Positions 21,115 to 33,132 of a stretch of 64,000 bases of DNA are shown piece by piece (within the stretch, counting starts at the first letter, position 1; each line of letters begins with the position of its first letter). The DNA is from Manis javanica (Eukaryota > Chordata > Mammalia > Pholidota > Manidae), in NCBI RefSeq assembly GCF_040802235.1, contig NC_133170.1, positions 44,587,501-44,651,500 of the forward strand, written 5' to 3'. A program made the position numbers and the translations under genes. The notes under the pieces are model-generated. The model did no database searches, was not told the DNA's origin, and was given only the letters and a program-made list of their open reading frames with translations.

Positions 21115-21545
21115 AGAAAGAGCATGTATTATTGCTCTATGCAAGGCATTTACATAGCTCTTCTCATGTGCTAGTATGCTACAAACTTGTTTAATATGTT
21201 AAATATTTAATTCTCAGAAAAATACCATAAGATCCAAACTATTATTAGACCTATCTAACACAGTGATTCTCAGTCCAAGGCACTGTTGCCCTCAGGGGAC
21301 ATTTGGAAATATATAGAAGCATTTTTGATTTTCACGACTTGGGGAAAGGGTACTAGTGGCATCTACTGGGTAGGAAGGACAGTAGTGCAGTTAAGTAGGA
21401 GGTTGCACAGGCAAGGCCATGCAACAAATCCTTCCAAAACAAAGTCTGATAATAAATGAGGAAAAAAAGGCAAAAGAAATTAAGTCATCCTCCCAGACTA
21501 CACATCAAATAAGTGGTGGATTATGGCAGTCTTGTTCTCTTCCTC
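21115..21545 (-). mobile_element. MIR SINE split by a MER5A insertion
   Basis: The left arm (21115-21257) reads as reverse-complement MIR ('gcaaggcatttacatagctc', 'taattctcagaaaaatacc'). The right arm (21450-21545) resumes with 'atgaggaaaaaaaggcaaaagaaattaagtcatcctcccag' and 'aagtggtgga'. The MER5A at 21258-21440 lies between. Confidence 0.7.
21258..21440 (+). mobile_element. MER5A hAT-Charlie element nested in MIR
   Basis: 'cagtgattctcagtcc' at the start, then 'ggggacatttggaaatatatagaagcatttttg' and 'tactagtggcatctactgggtag', in MER5A order. The 3' terminal repeat is missing or decayed, so the 8-bp hAT target duplication cannot be confirmed. Confidence 0.8.
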
Positions 21546-21635
21546 TATGTTGTGCCTCGTCTTGAACAGCATCATAAGAAAGGGGTTCTGTGGGAACAAA
21601 ATAGTAATGTAATAGTGCAAACAGGTATTTGAATA

Positions 21636-21639
<4 letters not shown>

Positions 21640-21687
<48 letters not shown>
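21640..21687. repeat. (GT)n microsatellite
   Basis: An uninterrupted GT run ending in a G-rich stretch. Confidence 0.95.
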
Positions 21688-21699
21688 GGGGGGTTGTGA

Positions 21700-22580
21700 T
21701 ACTAAATACAAAGCCTTACGTATTCTGCTAACAGATGTATTTATCTAAATAGCAACAGAAGATATACTTATTAACTCTATTTGGAAAATAATTAAAAAAA
21801 TATATCAGAATGGGCTTAGGTTTGTTGTTTAGTTTCTGCTGGACTTAGACTGGGATGCTGAGAGTAAAATGAGCATGATGCTAAATTTAAGAAATAATGC
21901 TCAAGAATCCTGATAAATACCATTAGGACCCAGTGGAACAGATGTCTTGTCAACAGGCAAAGTACCTCATTGGGGACCATCTATTCCAAGGGCCTGGTAG
22001 AAGAAAATATGGAAGCCAAATTCTTAGTTTTTGTTTTCCAGAGGCATGAAAACACCCTACTTTACAAAAATGAAGTGCAGACAAGAAGGGAATACTGGCA
22101 ATATATCCTCTTTGATACATCACAGGTGGGAGAGTTCAAACCAGACAGAGACAGGAATTGAAAATAATGGGCTGGGAGTGGCTTTAATTTATAATATCTT
22201 TAACGCTGAAGTACAACATCTGTACTACACCTGGACAGTATCTCATGTCTATCTGAGTTTGTAAAAAATTTGACTGTCTTGACACAACCTTAAACTTCAT
22301 TTGAACCTAAGTTGTTTAAAGCGTATTTAAAATACGGAAATGGATATCTCACATCTGGTGGCTGTCTGACTTAACGAATGGACTTGCAACAGTTTGGGTC
22401 AGGCAGAATATAGGAAACAGAAGGTATCTAATTTTAGTTTGATTGATAGTAATACTGTATCTTCCAATCTTTCTTATTCTCACGAACTTTACATAAAGCA
22501 TCTGTTTAGGGGCCTTTCTCAAAGAGCAGTATATAAACCAGATGTATACATTAAAGGATGTTAGAAGCACAAAGAAGGTC
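21700..22580. other. Unassigned sequence
   Basis: No exon or repeat family recognised. Confidence 0.5.
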
Positions 22581-22584
22581 ATAT

Positions 22585-22720
22585 GGACTTCATTCAGCTA
22601 AGCACAAAATTCAACATCTGGAGGAGTTGAAGTTTGATCCCAGTTCTGCTATTGCCTTGTTATATCACTCACAGAAAAAGCTCTCATTCCCTTTGGGCTC
22701 TTAAGAACAGAAAACATCCT
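22585..22720 (+). mobile_element. Possible MIR fragment
   Basis: 'gaagtttgatcccagttctgctattgccttgttat' fits the MIR 'ttcgaatcccggctctgccactta' region on the plus strand. Short and diverged. Confidence 0.45.
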
Positions 22721-22724
22721 GACA

Positions 22725-24105
22725 TCAACTGTTGAGTTGAATATAGAACTAAATAGCTGTTTCAATATGAGTTAGGAAACTTTACAAGAACAGTGTAAAC
22801 TATTATTATATATTTAGGTTAAAACACACACAATTATTTTAGAAATGCTATTGACATCATGTTCTGCTTGACACTATAAATCTGCAAATTCTGCTCCAGG
22901 TATGTTTTTTTTTTTTTCTGCAAAATCTTTGGAGGATAAATAGGAAAGATGCTCTTTCCTTGCAAGTTTTATACCTGATTATTGCTGCTTCTGAGCTTAG
23001 CCAAATTAATGTCCCTAACTCATAAATTAGTACTGTCCCATGACTCTGTAAATCCCTGCCTCAGTCCTTTCAAATCTAATAGTAAAAGTCAAACTTTTTC
23101 ATTTTAGAAAAAATAATACACACATAAAATTTTAAACATTAAATTACTCGTTATTACTCAGGGATAACCTTTTTCTTAATACTGATTTGTACATATTTTG
23201 TCTCATTTTTGTTTGTGAATAGATTTGTATATGTAGGTGACATGTAAGTATATGTTTGTATATATATTCTTATTCTATATACACATTGTTATCTTTGTAT
23301 CCTTATGTTTGTATATGTGTGTAAATGTGCTTGTGTGTGTATCCTACATTTTTCTGGTTAGTGTACTCTTTGACTTTCTAAAAAAGCTTGATTCAAATCT
23401 TTTCCATGCTCTTAAAGTTTTTAGTGCTGTTTGCCTCTGCCCTGAGCAAATGACCTCAACTAGAATATTGAGGAATAAGAGGTCATCAGTTAAGAATCGT
23501 CTCAACTTCTTGCTACCAGACCTTGAAGTTCTACCTCTGCAGTTGTCTTCTTTGCTATCCACTTACAGTGAAGAACATGCCACTTCCCTTTCCATGAATA
23601 TGGATCCGGTTATGCATATATTGATAATTGTTCTTTCAACTACCTCCTCTTTAGTTGGATTATTAACATTGACTGACGTTCAACTTTTTTTTTCGGATGT
23701 AGCAGATGTTGTTTCTGTGGCTCTTAGGTGCCTATTTGAATTGCTCATAACCCTCAGTTCATGACTGGCAAGTAACAATTTCAAAATTTCTTCCTTTGAT
23801 CCCAAGTCGGCTCCCCTCCAATCAGGTGGACCCACTCCAATCCGTTTATCCACAAAAATTCTTATCCTTGTATACTTGTAAAATATATAGTGTATTTATG
23901 TTAGAATTGTCTGCCTCAGATCAGAATCAAAAAATATATTATCAGAGGACATGAAAATATTAGTTTTATGATGAATAAAATAAAACTAGGTGGAGATTTT
24001 GGTCCAAGTGTGAGGCCAAATGGACTTGCTGACAGTCTTCTCCACACCCCACCCTTCATTTCCGTTTCCTTTTCCTTAACTGCACTGTTGGGACTGCCAA
24101 TAAAA
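22725..24105. other. Unassigned sequence
   Basis: No family recognised. It contains a 175-codon plus frame (23237-23764) with a T-rich hydrophobic start and no known domain; see rejected items. Confidence 0.5.
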
Positions 24106-24109
24106 TCCT

Positions 24110-27100
24110 GAATCATAATTATGAGACTAGACATCCTTGCCTACTCTTAGTCTTAGAAAGAGAACATTTCTTTCCCATTTGGAGGGATATTAGCTGTAGG
24201 ATTTTTTGCATATATTTTGTTTTGTTTTGTTTTAGGTTGAGGATGTTCATTTTATTCCAAGTTATTGAGATTTCTTATTAGCAGTTTTGTGGACTTTTTC
24301 CAATGCTTTTTCTGCATCTGTTAAAAGGATAATATGTTTCTTTATTCTTTAATCTGTTAATATGGTGAATTGCATGGATTAATTTTCATGTGTTAAATCC
24401 GTCTTGTATTTGAGGGATAAACCATATGTGACATGATCTATTAACCTTGTTATGGATTGTTGGATTCGATGTCTAACATTTTGTTAAAGGATTTCTTGCA
24501 TGTGTTCATGAGGGATGTTGGTGTGTAGTTTTTTCTTGTAATATTTTTGCCAGAGCACAAAATGTCTTTTCTACAGAGTATGCCCAAGAGCTTAAAATGA
24601 ATTGGAATGTGCTTTCTGAAGCTCCTTTTTCTGTAAGAGTTGGTATGGAATTGGTAATACTTATTTTTTAAATGTTTATTAGAAGTCCTGGGCCTGGAAT
24701 TTTCTGTGTGTTTTACAATCCTTTTAATATCTTCAGGATGTGGAATGATAAACTCTCCTTTTGTTCTTTTGTAGATTAATTTACAATTTATATAATTGAT
24801 TTGAGATGTTTCTCTAACAATTGTTTTATGATACCATTTTCTTTCTAAAAAATGCTTTAGCTGTATCAAACATTTTGATTTATTTTCATTTAGTTCAGTT
24901 TTTGTCTAATTTTCTTTGTGATTTCTTCTTTGATCCATGGGTTATTTAAAAGCTTTTAGTTTAATTTCAAAATACTTGGCAACTTTCTAGATTTCTTATG
25001 TTGATTTCTAGTTTAATTCCATTTCATTATTTCAGTGCTCTTATGTTGATCAAGATCTCTTTTATGGCCCTGATCATCTGTGGTCTATCGGGGTGACAGT
25101 CCCATGTGCATTTGAAAAGAATGTGCTATTGCTGGGAATACTGTTCCATAGAGCTCAATTAGATCAAGTTTAATAGAAGTGTTTAATACTTCTACACCCT
25201 TATTGAATTTCTATCTACTTTTTTTCTATCAACTACTAAGAGTGTTGAAATGTTCAACTGTTTTTTAAATTTCTTTATTCTTTCAGTTCTATTAATTTCT
25301 GCTTTCTTTTCTTGAAACTCTGTTATTAGGTTCATACATATAGGGTTATTGCATCCTCTTGATCAATTAATCATCTTATAAAATTTCCTCTTTAACCTTG
25401 GTAATGGTCCCTGTTCTGAAGTCTCTTGGTCAATGTTAATACAGACACTGCCATATTTCTTTAACTAGTGTTTTTATGGTTTGCATTTTCCATTATTTTA
25501 CTTTTAAATTCTTTAGGTGTCTACATTTAAAGTTGGCTTCTTATAGATAGCATATAGTTAGGTTTTTTGTTTTTAATCCTATCTGACAATCTCTGCCATT
25601 TAATTAGAATGTTTAGACCATTAATATTAAATTTAATTATTGACATTGCTGGTTTTAAATGTTCTATGTTGCTGTTTTTATATCTCTGTATTACATCATT
25701 TTGTTTCCCTTTTCTTCCTTATTCTATATTCTTTTATTATTCTATTTATCTACATACGTATATTCCTTTATTTTTTAATTTATTATTTTATTTGATTTAT
25801 CTGTTGGCTTAGTAGGTACACATGTTAATTTTTTAGTAGTTTTTCTAGGGTTCATCTATATATCTTTAACTTATAACAGTCTACCTAATATAGTATTAAT
25901 CTACTTTACATGTAGTATATGAATTGTGAGAATATTTTTGCCATTGTCATTAAATGTTTTACTTCTACATATGTTATAAATCCAATAGTACTTCACTTTT
26001 TTACACAGTCAACTGTATTTGAAGAAATTAAATGTATATTGAAGAGAAAATATTATATCTTTCTATACTTTAATGATTTCCTACATTTTTCATTTATACC
26101 TGATATTTTGCTTGAAAGACTGTTTAAAGCTTCTTATAATAACAAACTGTTGGAGATGAATTGTTGTAGCTTATATTTGTCTGAAAAATTATTTATTTCA
26201 CCTTCTAATTTGGGAGCTATTTTCACTGAGTTTGTTTGTTTTAATTAGTTCCCTTATGTAAAGATGTATTTCCATTGCCTGCTAGCATGTGCAGCTTCTG
26301 ATGGAAAATCTGCTTTTATTTTTGTCTTCATTCTCCAGTATGTAACATGTCTTTTTTCTATGTCTGCTTTTAAGAGGTTTCTCTTTATCACTGAATTTCA
26401 GCATTTGATTATGATGTTCCTTGATATTGTTTTTGAAGGTTCTTCTAGTTGAAGTTTGTTGAGTTGTCTAAATCTGTGGGTATATAGTTTTCATCATATT
26501 TGGAAAAAAATTTGTAAATACTACTTCAACTATATTTTTGTTCTGTCATTTCTCTCCTCTCCTGCTGAGACTCCAGTAGCACACATATCATCTCATTTCA
26601 TGCTATACTGCAGATTATTAGTATGCTTTTCACCTTGATCTTTTTCTTTCCTTCATTTTGGGTAATTTTTATTGATATCCATCCAAGGTCACTAATCACT
26701 AATCTTTTGTTCTGCAGTGTCTGTCAATCACCTCCTAACTCCATTCATTGTATATTTATTTCACAAGTACATTTTTTTCACCTTCAGAATTTTCCCTGCC
26801 ATCTTTTTTTATACCTTCTACTTCCCTCTTCTTTATGGTCATGATTTCTTCTACTTTTTGAACATACGGAGCATATTTATAATAGTTACTTTAGCATATT
26901 TGTCTGCTAGTTCCATTACATCTCATTCCTTGTTCTGATTCCATTGTTGACTTTTCTCCTGATTAATGGTTATATCTCCATGCTCCTTTGCTTGCCTGAT
27001 AATTTTTATTGGATGCCAGATATTGTGAATTTTTCATTATTATTTCTTGGGTTTTGTTGTATTTCTTTAAGTAGTACTGGAATTTGTTCTGGTGTGCAGT

Positions 27101-27830
27101 GAAGTTACTCGGAATTAGCTGGGTCTTTTCAAAGCTTGCTTTTAAGCTTTGGTAGGAGAGGTTCTAAGCAGCCACAGTCTAAGGCTAAATTAATCTCAGT
27201 TATGAAGGTAATACTCTTCTAAACTACACTATGCCCTGTGCATTTATAGGGTCCTTCTGGTCTGGCTGGTAGGAATACAAATGGTTCCCAGCTGGATATG
27301 AGCTCTAGGAATTATTACATCTATTGCTTTCTCCTACTCCTCACTGGGGTGTTTCTTTACCTGGGGTTGGATAGTTTCCTCCCCCATTGCACAGATTCAT
27401 ATTCAGCTAAATACTCTGAGAGTCCTTCTCCAGTCAGCTCTCTCTTTACCTCTCTCTGTGTATCTCTGTCTATCTCTATCTATCTTTATCTCTCTGTGCA
27501 ACTCATTTTTCTCTAGTACTTTGGCCTACAAATTCCAGCTAACAGGCCTCGCCAATCCCAATCCCTATGTCCTCAATTTGATGAGACTGTCAGACTTTCT
27601 TTGAGTCACCCCTCCCTCTGCTGTGCCCTGGAAGTTGCCTCCAGGCAGTAAGCTGGTCTAGTCATAGACTCGCCTTATTCGCTTCTCTTCTTTCAGGGAT
27701 CACAGTCCTGAAGTGTTTGCTGTCTGATGTCTGGAAATCATTATTTCCCATATTTTGACCATTTTCCTAGATACATAGGTTAGAAGGGAAATATGGTCCC
27801 AGTTATTCCATATTGACCAGAATCAGACAT
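24110..27830 (-). mobile_element. Old L1, 5' half (5' region to reverse-transcriptase domain)
   Basis: On the minus strand this runs from an L1M-type 5' end at about 27830 ('ttccatattgaccagaat' on the plus strand), through a long 5'/ORF1 region, into the ORF2 endonuclease (start about 25700) and the reverse transcriptase, stopping mid-domain at 24110. A minus frame at 24450-24869 keeps a degenerate RT block (ITRKNYTPTSLMNTCKKSFN). The 5' region shows the L1M landmark 'tctggtgtgcagtgaagttactcgga' near 27089. The 3' part is absent, so this copy lost its 3' end by deletion or rearrangement. No target-site duplication found. Confidence 0.85.
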
Positions 27831-27834
27831 CACA

Positions 27835-30800
27835 CTGTACTATTTTATCAGAACTCATTTATGCCATCGTATCTTACAATATTTATTAACATAATCTTTT
27901 CACTCTTTTCTTCTCTCTCATTATCTAGGTCAATATTATTGTGCTCTTTGGAAAGTTTCAGTCTATTTCATGTACTTTTTTGTTCTTTTGGCAGTTTCCC
28001 TAGTAATAATGGCCCATATTTTGTTTTATTTTTACCCATCAGTTTGTTAAATTTACCAGTATTTATATCTTCACCCCAAACTAGATAATTACTCCAGCAA
28101 GTTGGTTTTTTTTTCATTTTTCTTTCCACCTACCTGCTTCCTGCCCCCTGATTGCTGTTATATTATTGTCATCCAGAACTTCTGATCTGTATAATCGCTA
28201 TATGTTTTTTATCTTATTTGTTTAGACCATGGTAGACATGATTAAGATATTTTCTCCTGCTTTCTTCCCATATTGCAGAGCACTTGTCCTATATTTATTT
28301 GTCTCTATTCTCAGGTACTTTAAAAGAGAATGATTCTGTAGTGAAATTTATGAAGGCTTGCATGACTGAATATAACATTGTTTTGCTTTCATTATTAAAT
28401 AACTACCTTTCTAGATCTAAATTTGTCTTTTGATTTGTTTTATTGCATCACCCTGAATATATTACTCCATGGTCTCCTTTGTCCTGTATTATTGCAGTTT
28501 GCTTTTATCCTATGGCAGGTATTGCATTATTACTTTATCAAAATTTATGGGTTTTTTTCTTCGTGTTTGATGCTTTTCTGGTGTACCCAGGAATGGCCTT
28601 TAAAAATCTTCTTAGTGTGACATTCCACTAAACCTCTCTTCTAAAGTTTTACATCTTTCTATAAAAATGTTTACAGCAATGATCATTTCCTTTGAGTAAA
28701 CGGACAAATAGGAATACTCTGCCAAAAGATACATTCTGAAGTACTGAAGGGAAAAGAGATACCAATGTTTTAGGTTATGGTTGACAGGAGAGAATGACAC
28801 AGACTTGGTCTCATTAAAAGCCGCTCCCATGCAGGAAATCTGTTACCTTATGGGACTGGAATTGGTTGGTGGAAACTGTGTGGTGTTTTCCTGTGTACGG
28901 TTCTTCTGTTCTGCTTAAGGGCCTTCTTCTAACTTTGCTTAATGAAAGAAATTCCATCTGTGAGCTGGAAGGTTATTGACTAGTATTTCTAATGTCTGGT
29001 CCTGTTTAAACTGTTAATTTATTTTGGGATGGTTATGATTAATTTAGTAGGAATATGGGAAAGGGCCAGTCAGGCACTGTTAATATTTTACCACAAAAAT
29101 CTGGAACTCTTAAGATACCTTTACCTCAGATTTATGATTTACTTCCTTTTAGAAGACTTTTTGAGCATTCTCTGACAGCTGTTCTATTACTTCCTGGCAC
29201 CTATCTCCCACCTCTTCCTTTAGATGACTACTCTTTCTCTATTCCCTGCAGTAACAGTAATTAACAAATGTGCCTCCTCTTGAAGCCAGTGTGCCCTGCC
29301 TCAGGTAGTGTTTGAGCACTGTCTCTGACCAAATCTAGGATAATGAGATTCTCTCTCCTGGGAATGTGAATCCTGAACAAATCGGTGAAAGAATGGAAAA
29401 AAAAGTTCAAGAATTTTAGAGAGGCCCTTGTTCCTGTCCTTCCAAGCCTTGTTTGTACAAATTGTCCTTCATCTATGAGCTACCCAATATCCTTCACGTA
29501 AATTCCCTTCTTTCCCCTTTGCTTGTGCAAGCCAAAATTTACTGTGGTTTCTTGGAAAGAATTCTAATTGATAACCGGATGTGTTTAAGAGTTGGCTGCA
29601 GGAAACAGATCCTCAGAGACAAGTGCAATGTTTGTTGGATAAAGATAAAATGAAAGATATTAAGTCTTTTGTTCTTTTATAGGGAAGAAAATTAGCATTC
29701 CAAGGAACAAAATTCACCATCAGCTGATCGAGTGATGGTCTGCTGTCATCTGAGATCTTGTGTGCAGCTCTGGGGCTCTAGGTACATGCGGCCATAGCAT
29801 AATTTAATGGGGATGATTTAGGGGAAAAAATCATAGTGTAGGATAGTGATTTTGAATAGGATTGAATAATTTAAAGCAAAAGAATGACAAGAAACAATGT
29901 CAAAATTCTTGCCTTATGGCAAAGGATGACACTCCTATGTGAAACTCTTACATGCTCTGCATAAGTTCAGATCCGTGGGTTTGCAATTACCAAAAAAAAA
30001 AAAACCTGAGTAGTTAATATAGAGTTGCTGAATTAAAAGAGTAGAATACACAGCCTCATCAAAACACCTCTTGTAGCACTGGCATTGTTCTTTTCCCCAT
30101 AGTCCAGGAAAGGAAGAGCAGCTGGCCCACTACCACCTACCTGACGGCTGGCACATCTGGGGCTTGAAGCAGTTTAAGGTAGATGCCAGAGCCCATGTTC
30201 CTTGATACTATGAAAATTCTTCCTACTGACCCCGAAAAGAGCCTCTGGGCTTTAGATTATTATATTCCAATGTTTTCCCTGGAAGATGAGAGAGGTGAAA
30301 TCAGGATCTTTAAAAAAGTCCTACTAAACTGATTGGAAGTCAGGACCTGGAAAGAGAAGTATCAGTAGACTGGTGACAAGGAAGATTTTCATAGTTTGTT
30401 TTGGAAAAGATCTGCCAGTGGACCTTGCAGAAAGGACCAAAAGCCTGCAAACTGTCTGTGCCTGCTGTGGACGCTCAGCTGAATGTCTCCCCCACAGCAG
30501 AAACTGGCAGCCGATCCAGCGAAAGAGGAGGCTCTGATCCTGATGAGAGGAGATTTCTGAGACCATCCCACCGCTTGCTTGGGGCCCCTATGAATACTGT
30601 ATGTATAGTGTGGCAGTAATAAAAACCAGTCCAATGATACAAAAACACAAATATCCAAGGTGGGCCGCTATTAAGTAGCCAGCAGCGGTGACCAGCCCTG
30701 AAGTTTTAGAATGACACAAATAGCAGAAAAGGAGCCAGACACGTCCCCAAGGGGCAAGTTATTCACACTGGACTCCTTTTGTCATAGGAGGGGCAGTACA

Positions 30801-32330
30801 GATTTTTTTTTCTCATGGATTAGTAACTTTTCTGCTTAGGATTCATCTTTTTTTTCTGTCTGTTAGGAAAAATGCATCATCGTGATACACTTAGTGCTTC
30901 ATAACGATCAATCAATAGTGCTTCCAGAAGAGCCTTATCAAAGTGAAGGATGTAAGACAGAGAAAATCCCCATGAGTTTCAGAACTCACATACACCCTCA
31001 TCTACAAATAACTTGTGTGAAATGGCTCAATGAAGCCTTAATTCCAATGTCAGCTGGAAAAAGTTACTCTGCCAAGCGAGGGAGATCATGTATATCCTGA
31101 AACAGAAAAAAAAAAAAGTGGGTGCTGTATTTCCCCCAGTCAAAACACACAGAACTAGTAACCAAGGACTCAGAGATGGGGTGGTGCCCTTTATATTCAT
31201 ACAAAATGACCTGCATATTAAATATTTAATCCTGCCCCATGAATCTGGCATGTGCTGAGTCAGAGGTTTTAGTGGTCAAGGTTGAATGGCTCTACCAGGA
31301 GATACACCCTCTTGTGACTCTATATTGGAAGCTGAGGCTCACTATTCAGCCACTGTGCTCTCCTTAGGCTAGGTGCTCAGGCACTGAGAGTGGAGACTGA
31401 CCTTTTCTCTCATGGGTAAACAGAATCGCTTTGAGATACAGAATTAAGAGAACCTTGTTGGAACCCAGATATTCCTTATGAACCTCTTTAACTTTCCATC
31501 CCAGTGGGTACAATTATCAGAAAACTACTACAGACACAGTATCACAAGCACTTATTCCCTTAGGGCATGAATATTATGTCACACTTAGGGGCAAAAACAC
31601 CCAGCCAGCTAAGGGACTGGCTAAAAGGCACAGAAATGTGGAATATGTTGCATAGAAAAAGAGTAAAAATACTAGCTATAGCCTTGTGAGCAGTTGATCA
31701 AATAAACGTCAAAGTATTTCCAGGTATGCTCCTACTTGCTCTGTCATTCCTGTCTCTGCGTTTTGACTACCGTCCTATGCTAGAGTTGTGGGTGGTGATT
31801 ACATTTATCACATCACCTGTAGATTGTAGAATAATGAGATGGAATGACGTTGGAACCAGGAGAGAGAGACCCTTGGTGGTGGAAGCCATGTACGAGCGCC
31901 CACTGCCCATCCCTTTGGGAATAAGGATCAGTGTTTGCTTGTCAGCACTTTTTACCTTCCCTTTAGTAATGACATGCTCCCTTCCTTTTAGGGACTCCAT
32001 TCCCTCTGTTCTATGAGGTTCCTGTAGGATTTGCAGTCCCTTGGCACATGAACTGAATGGGGACGACGAGGCAAATAGACACTTGCCAATGTGACTCTTA
32101 CAGGGCCTGACGCCACATTGCCCAGAGCTGGAGCTCAGCCCTTGCAGCGCCCTGAGGACCCTTCTCCAGACGAGTCTGCATGGCTTCCCCGCTTTCTATT
32201 CTTGCGGAGGCCTTATAGTCGGACAACTCCTGGGAGTTTCTTGATCTATTTCACAGACTCTTATACCCTGACACCATTCTCACATCCTGTTGTCTTTTAC
32301 TTCCTCTTTATTCTTTTGGATAAAGCATAA
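27835..32330. other. Repeat-poor unassigned region
   Basis: The longest stretch in the window where I cannot assign repeats with confidence. Parts of 27835-28620 are T-rich and could be very old LINE. A GC-richer patch lies at 30400-30640 and another at 32090-32200. Open frames are all under 100 codons, and none has a domain that I recognise. It may hold old non-coding conserved sequence, but nothing in the sequence proves it. Confidence 0.45.
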
Positions 32331-32334
32331 AATT

Positions 32335-32540
32335 AGACTGGAAATTAGATATAACACAAGGTAGCCATTGACCTGGGCAAGTCACTAGTCTCTAGAGGCG
32401 TCAGAGTCTTCATGTACGAAATAAGGTGATTTTTATTCTGCCTCGCTCATGGAATGGTTATGGAACTAAATTATGAGTCATATGAGATGATATTTAGAGA
32501 GACATAGGTACAACATATGGCACTTAGAGGCACAAACCTA
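32335..32540 (+). mobile_element. MIR SINE fragment
   Basis: 'gacctgggcaagtcactagtctctagaggcgtcagagtcttcatgta' at 32371 is the MIR 'cttgggcaagtcacttaacctct' block, followed by the usual 'aaaataaggtgat' and 'atggaatggttatgg' portions. Confidence 0.8.
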
Positions 32541-32589
32541 ATTAGGACAAACTTTTATTAGAAGGCTGTTTCTCTGGATTTACTCTCAG

Positions 32590-32900
32590 TTGGCACCAGA
32601 ATATTGCCCCAAAATGGTTGGGCTTAGTCTGTCCAGCCCAGGTACATATTCATTATAAGATTGTCTCCTATATGAAGACTTCCCCAATGACCATGCACTT
32701 CTTCCTTCCCGGAGAGCAATCTTTGTTTTTCTGTTCTTTGCCTTATAGTCTCTTAGCATTTTGCACCATCCACACGCCACACTACAATTCAATACTTAAC
32801 ATATCTTTCTTTCACCAGTTAATAATTGAAGATAGTCACTACATCTTATTTATCAATATACACTCTTGCATTCATTCAGTTTTTAAATTAAATAAAGAAA
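32590..32900 (+). mobile_element. L2 LINE 3' fragment
   Basis: 'gaagacttccccaatgacc' near 32674 and 'ttgccttatagtctcttagcattttgcacc' near 32740 resemble the sense L2 3'UTR ('ccttccctgaccacc' then 'cttatcacc' class sequence). Diverged; moderate support. Confidence 0.5.
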
Positions 32901-33132
32901 TTAAAATGAAAGGTTAAGACGACAAAGGAAAGCTAATAATGGCAATACTAACTTCCCCCTTTGCAGCACCAGGCATGATGTTAATGAATGCTGCACTGCT
33001 GAACTGCTCTTACCTGGCAATGGGTGCATGGTACCCTCCAGAAGGTGTTACTCTCAGCTACAATGGGAATGTTCAGTAGGAACACTTTAAAAAAAAGAGA
33101 CTCCAGTTTGGTTTTTCATATTAGAGCAGATA

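Noticed and set aside
23237..23764. 175-codon plus-strand open frame
   Set aside because: T-rich DNA gives a hydrophobic, low-complexity start. No recognisable domain, no flanking splice logic and no sign of an intact gene.
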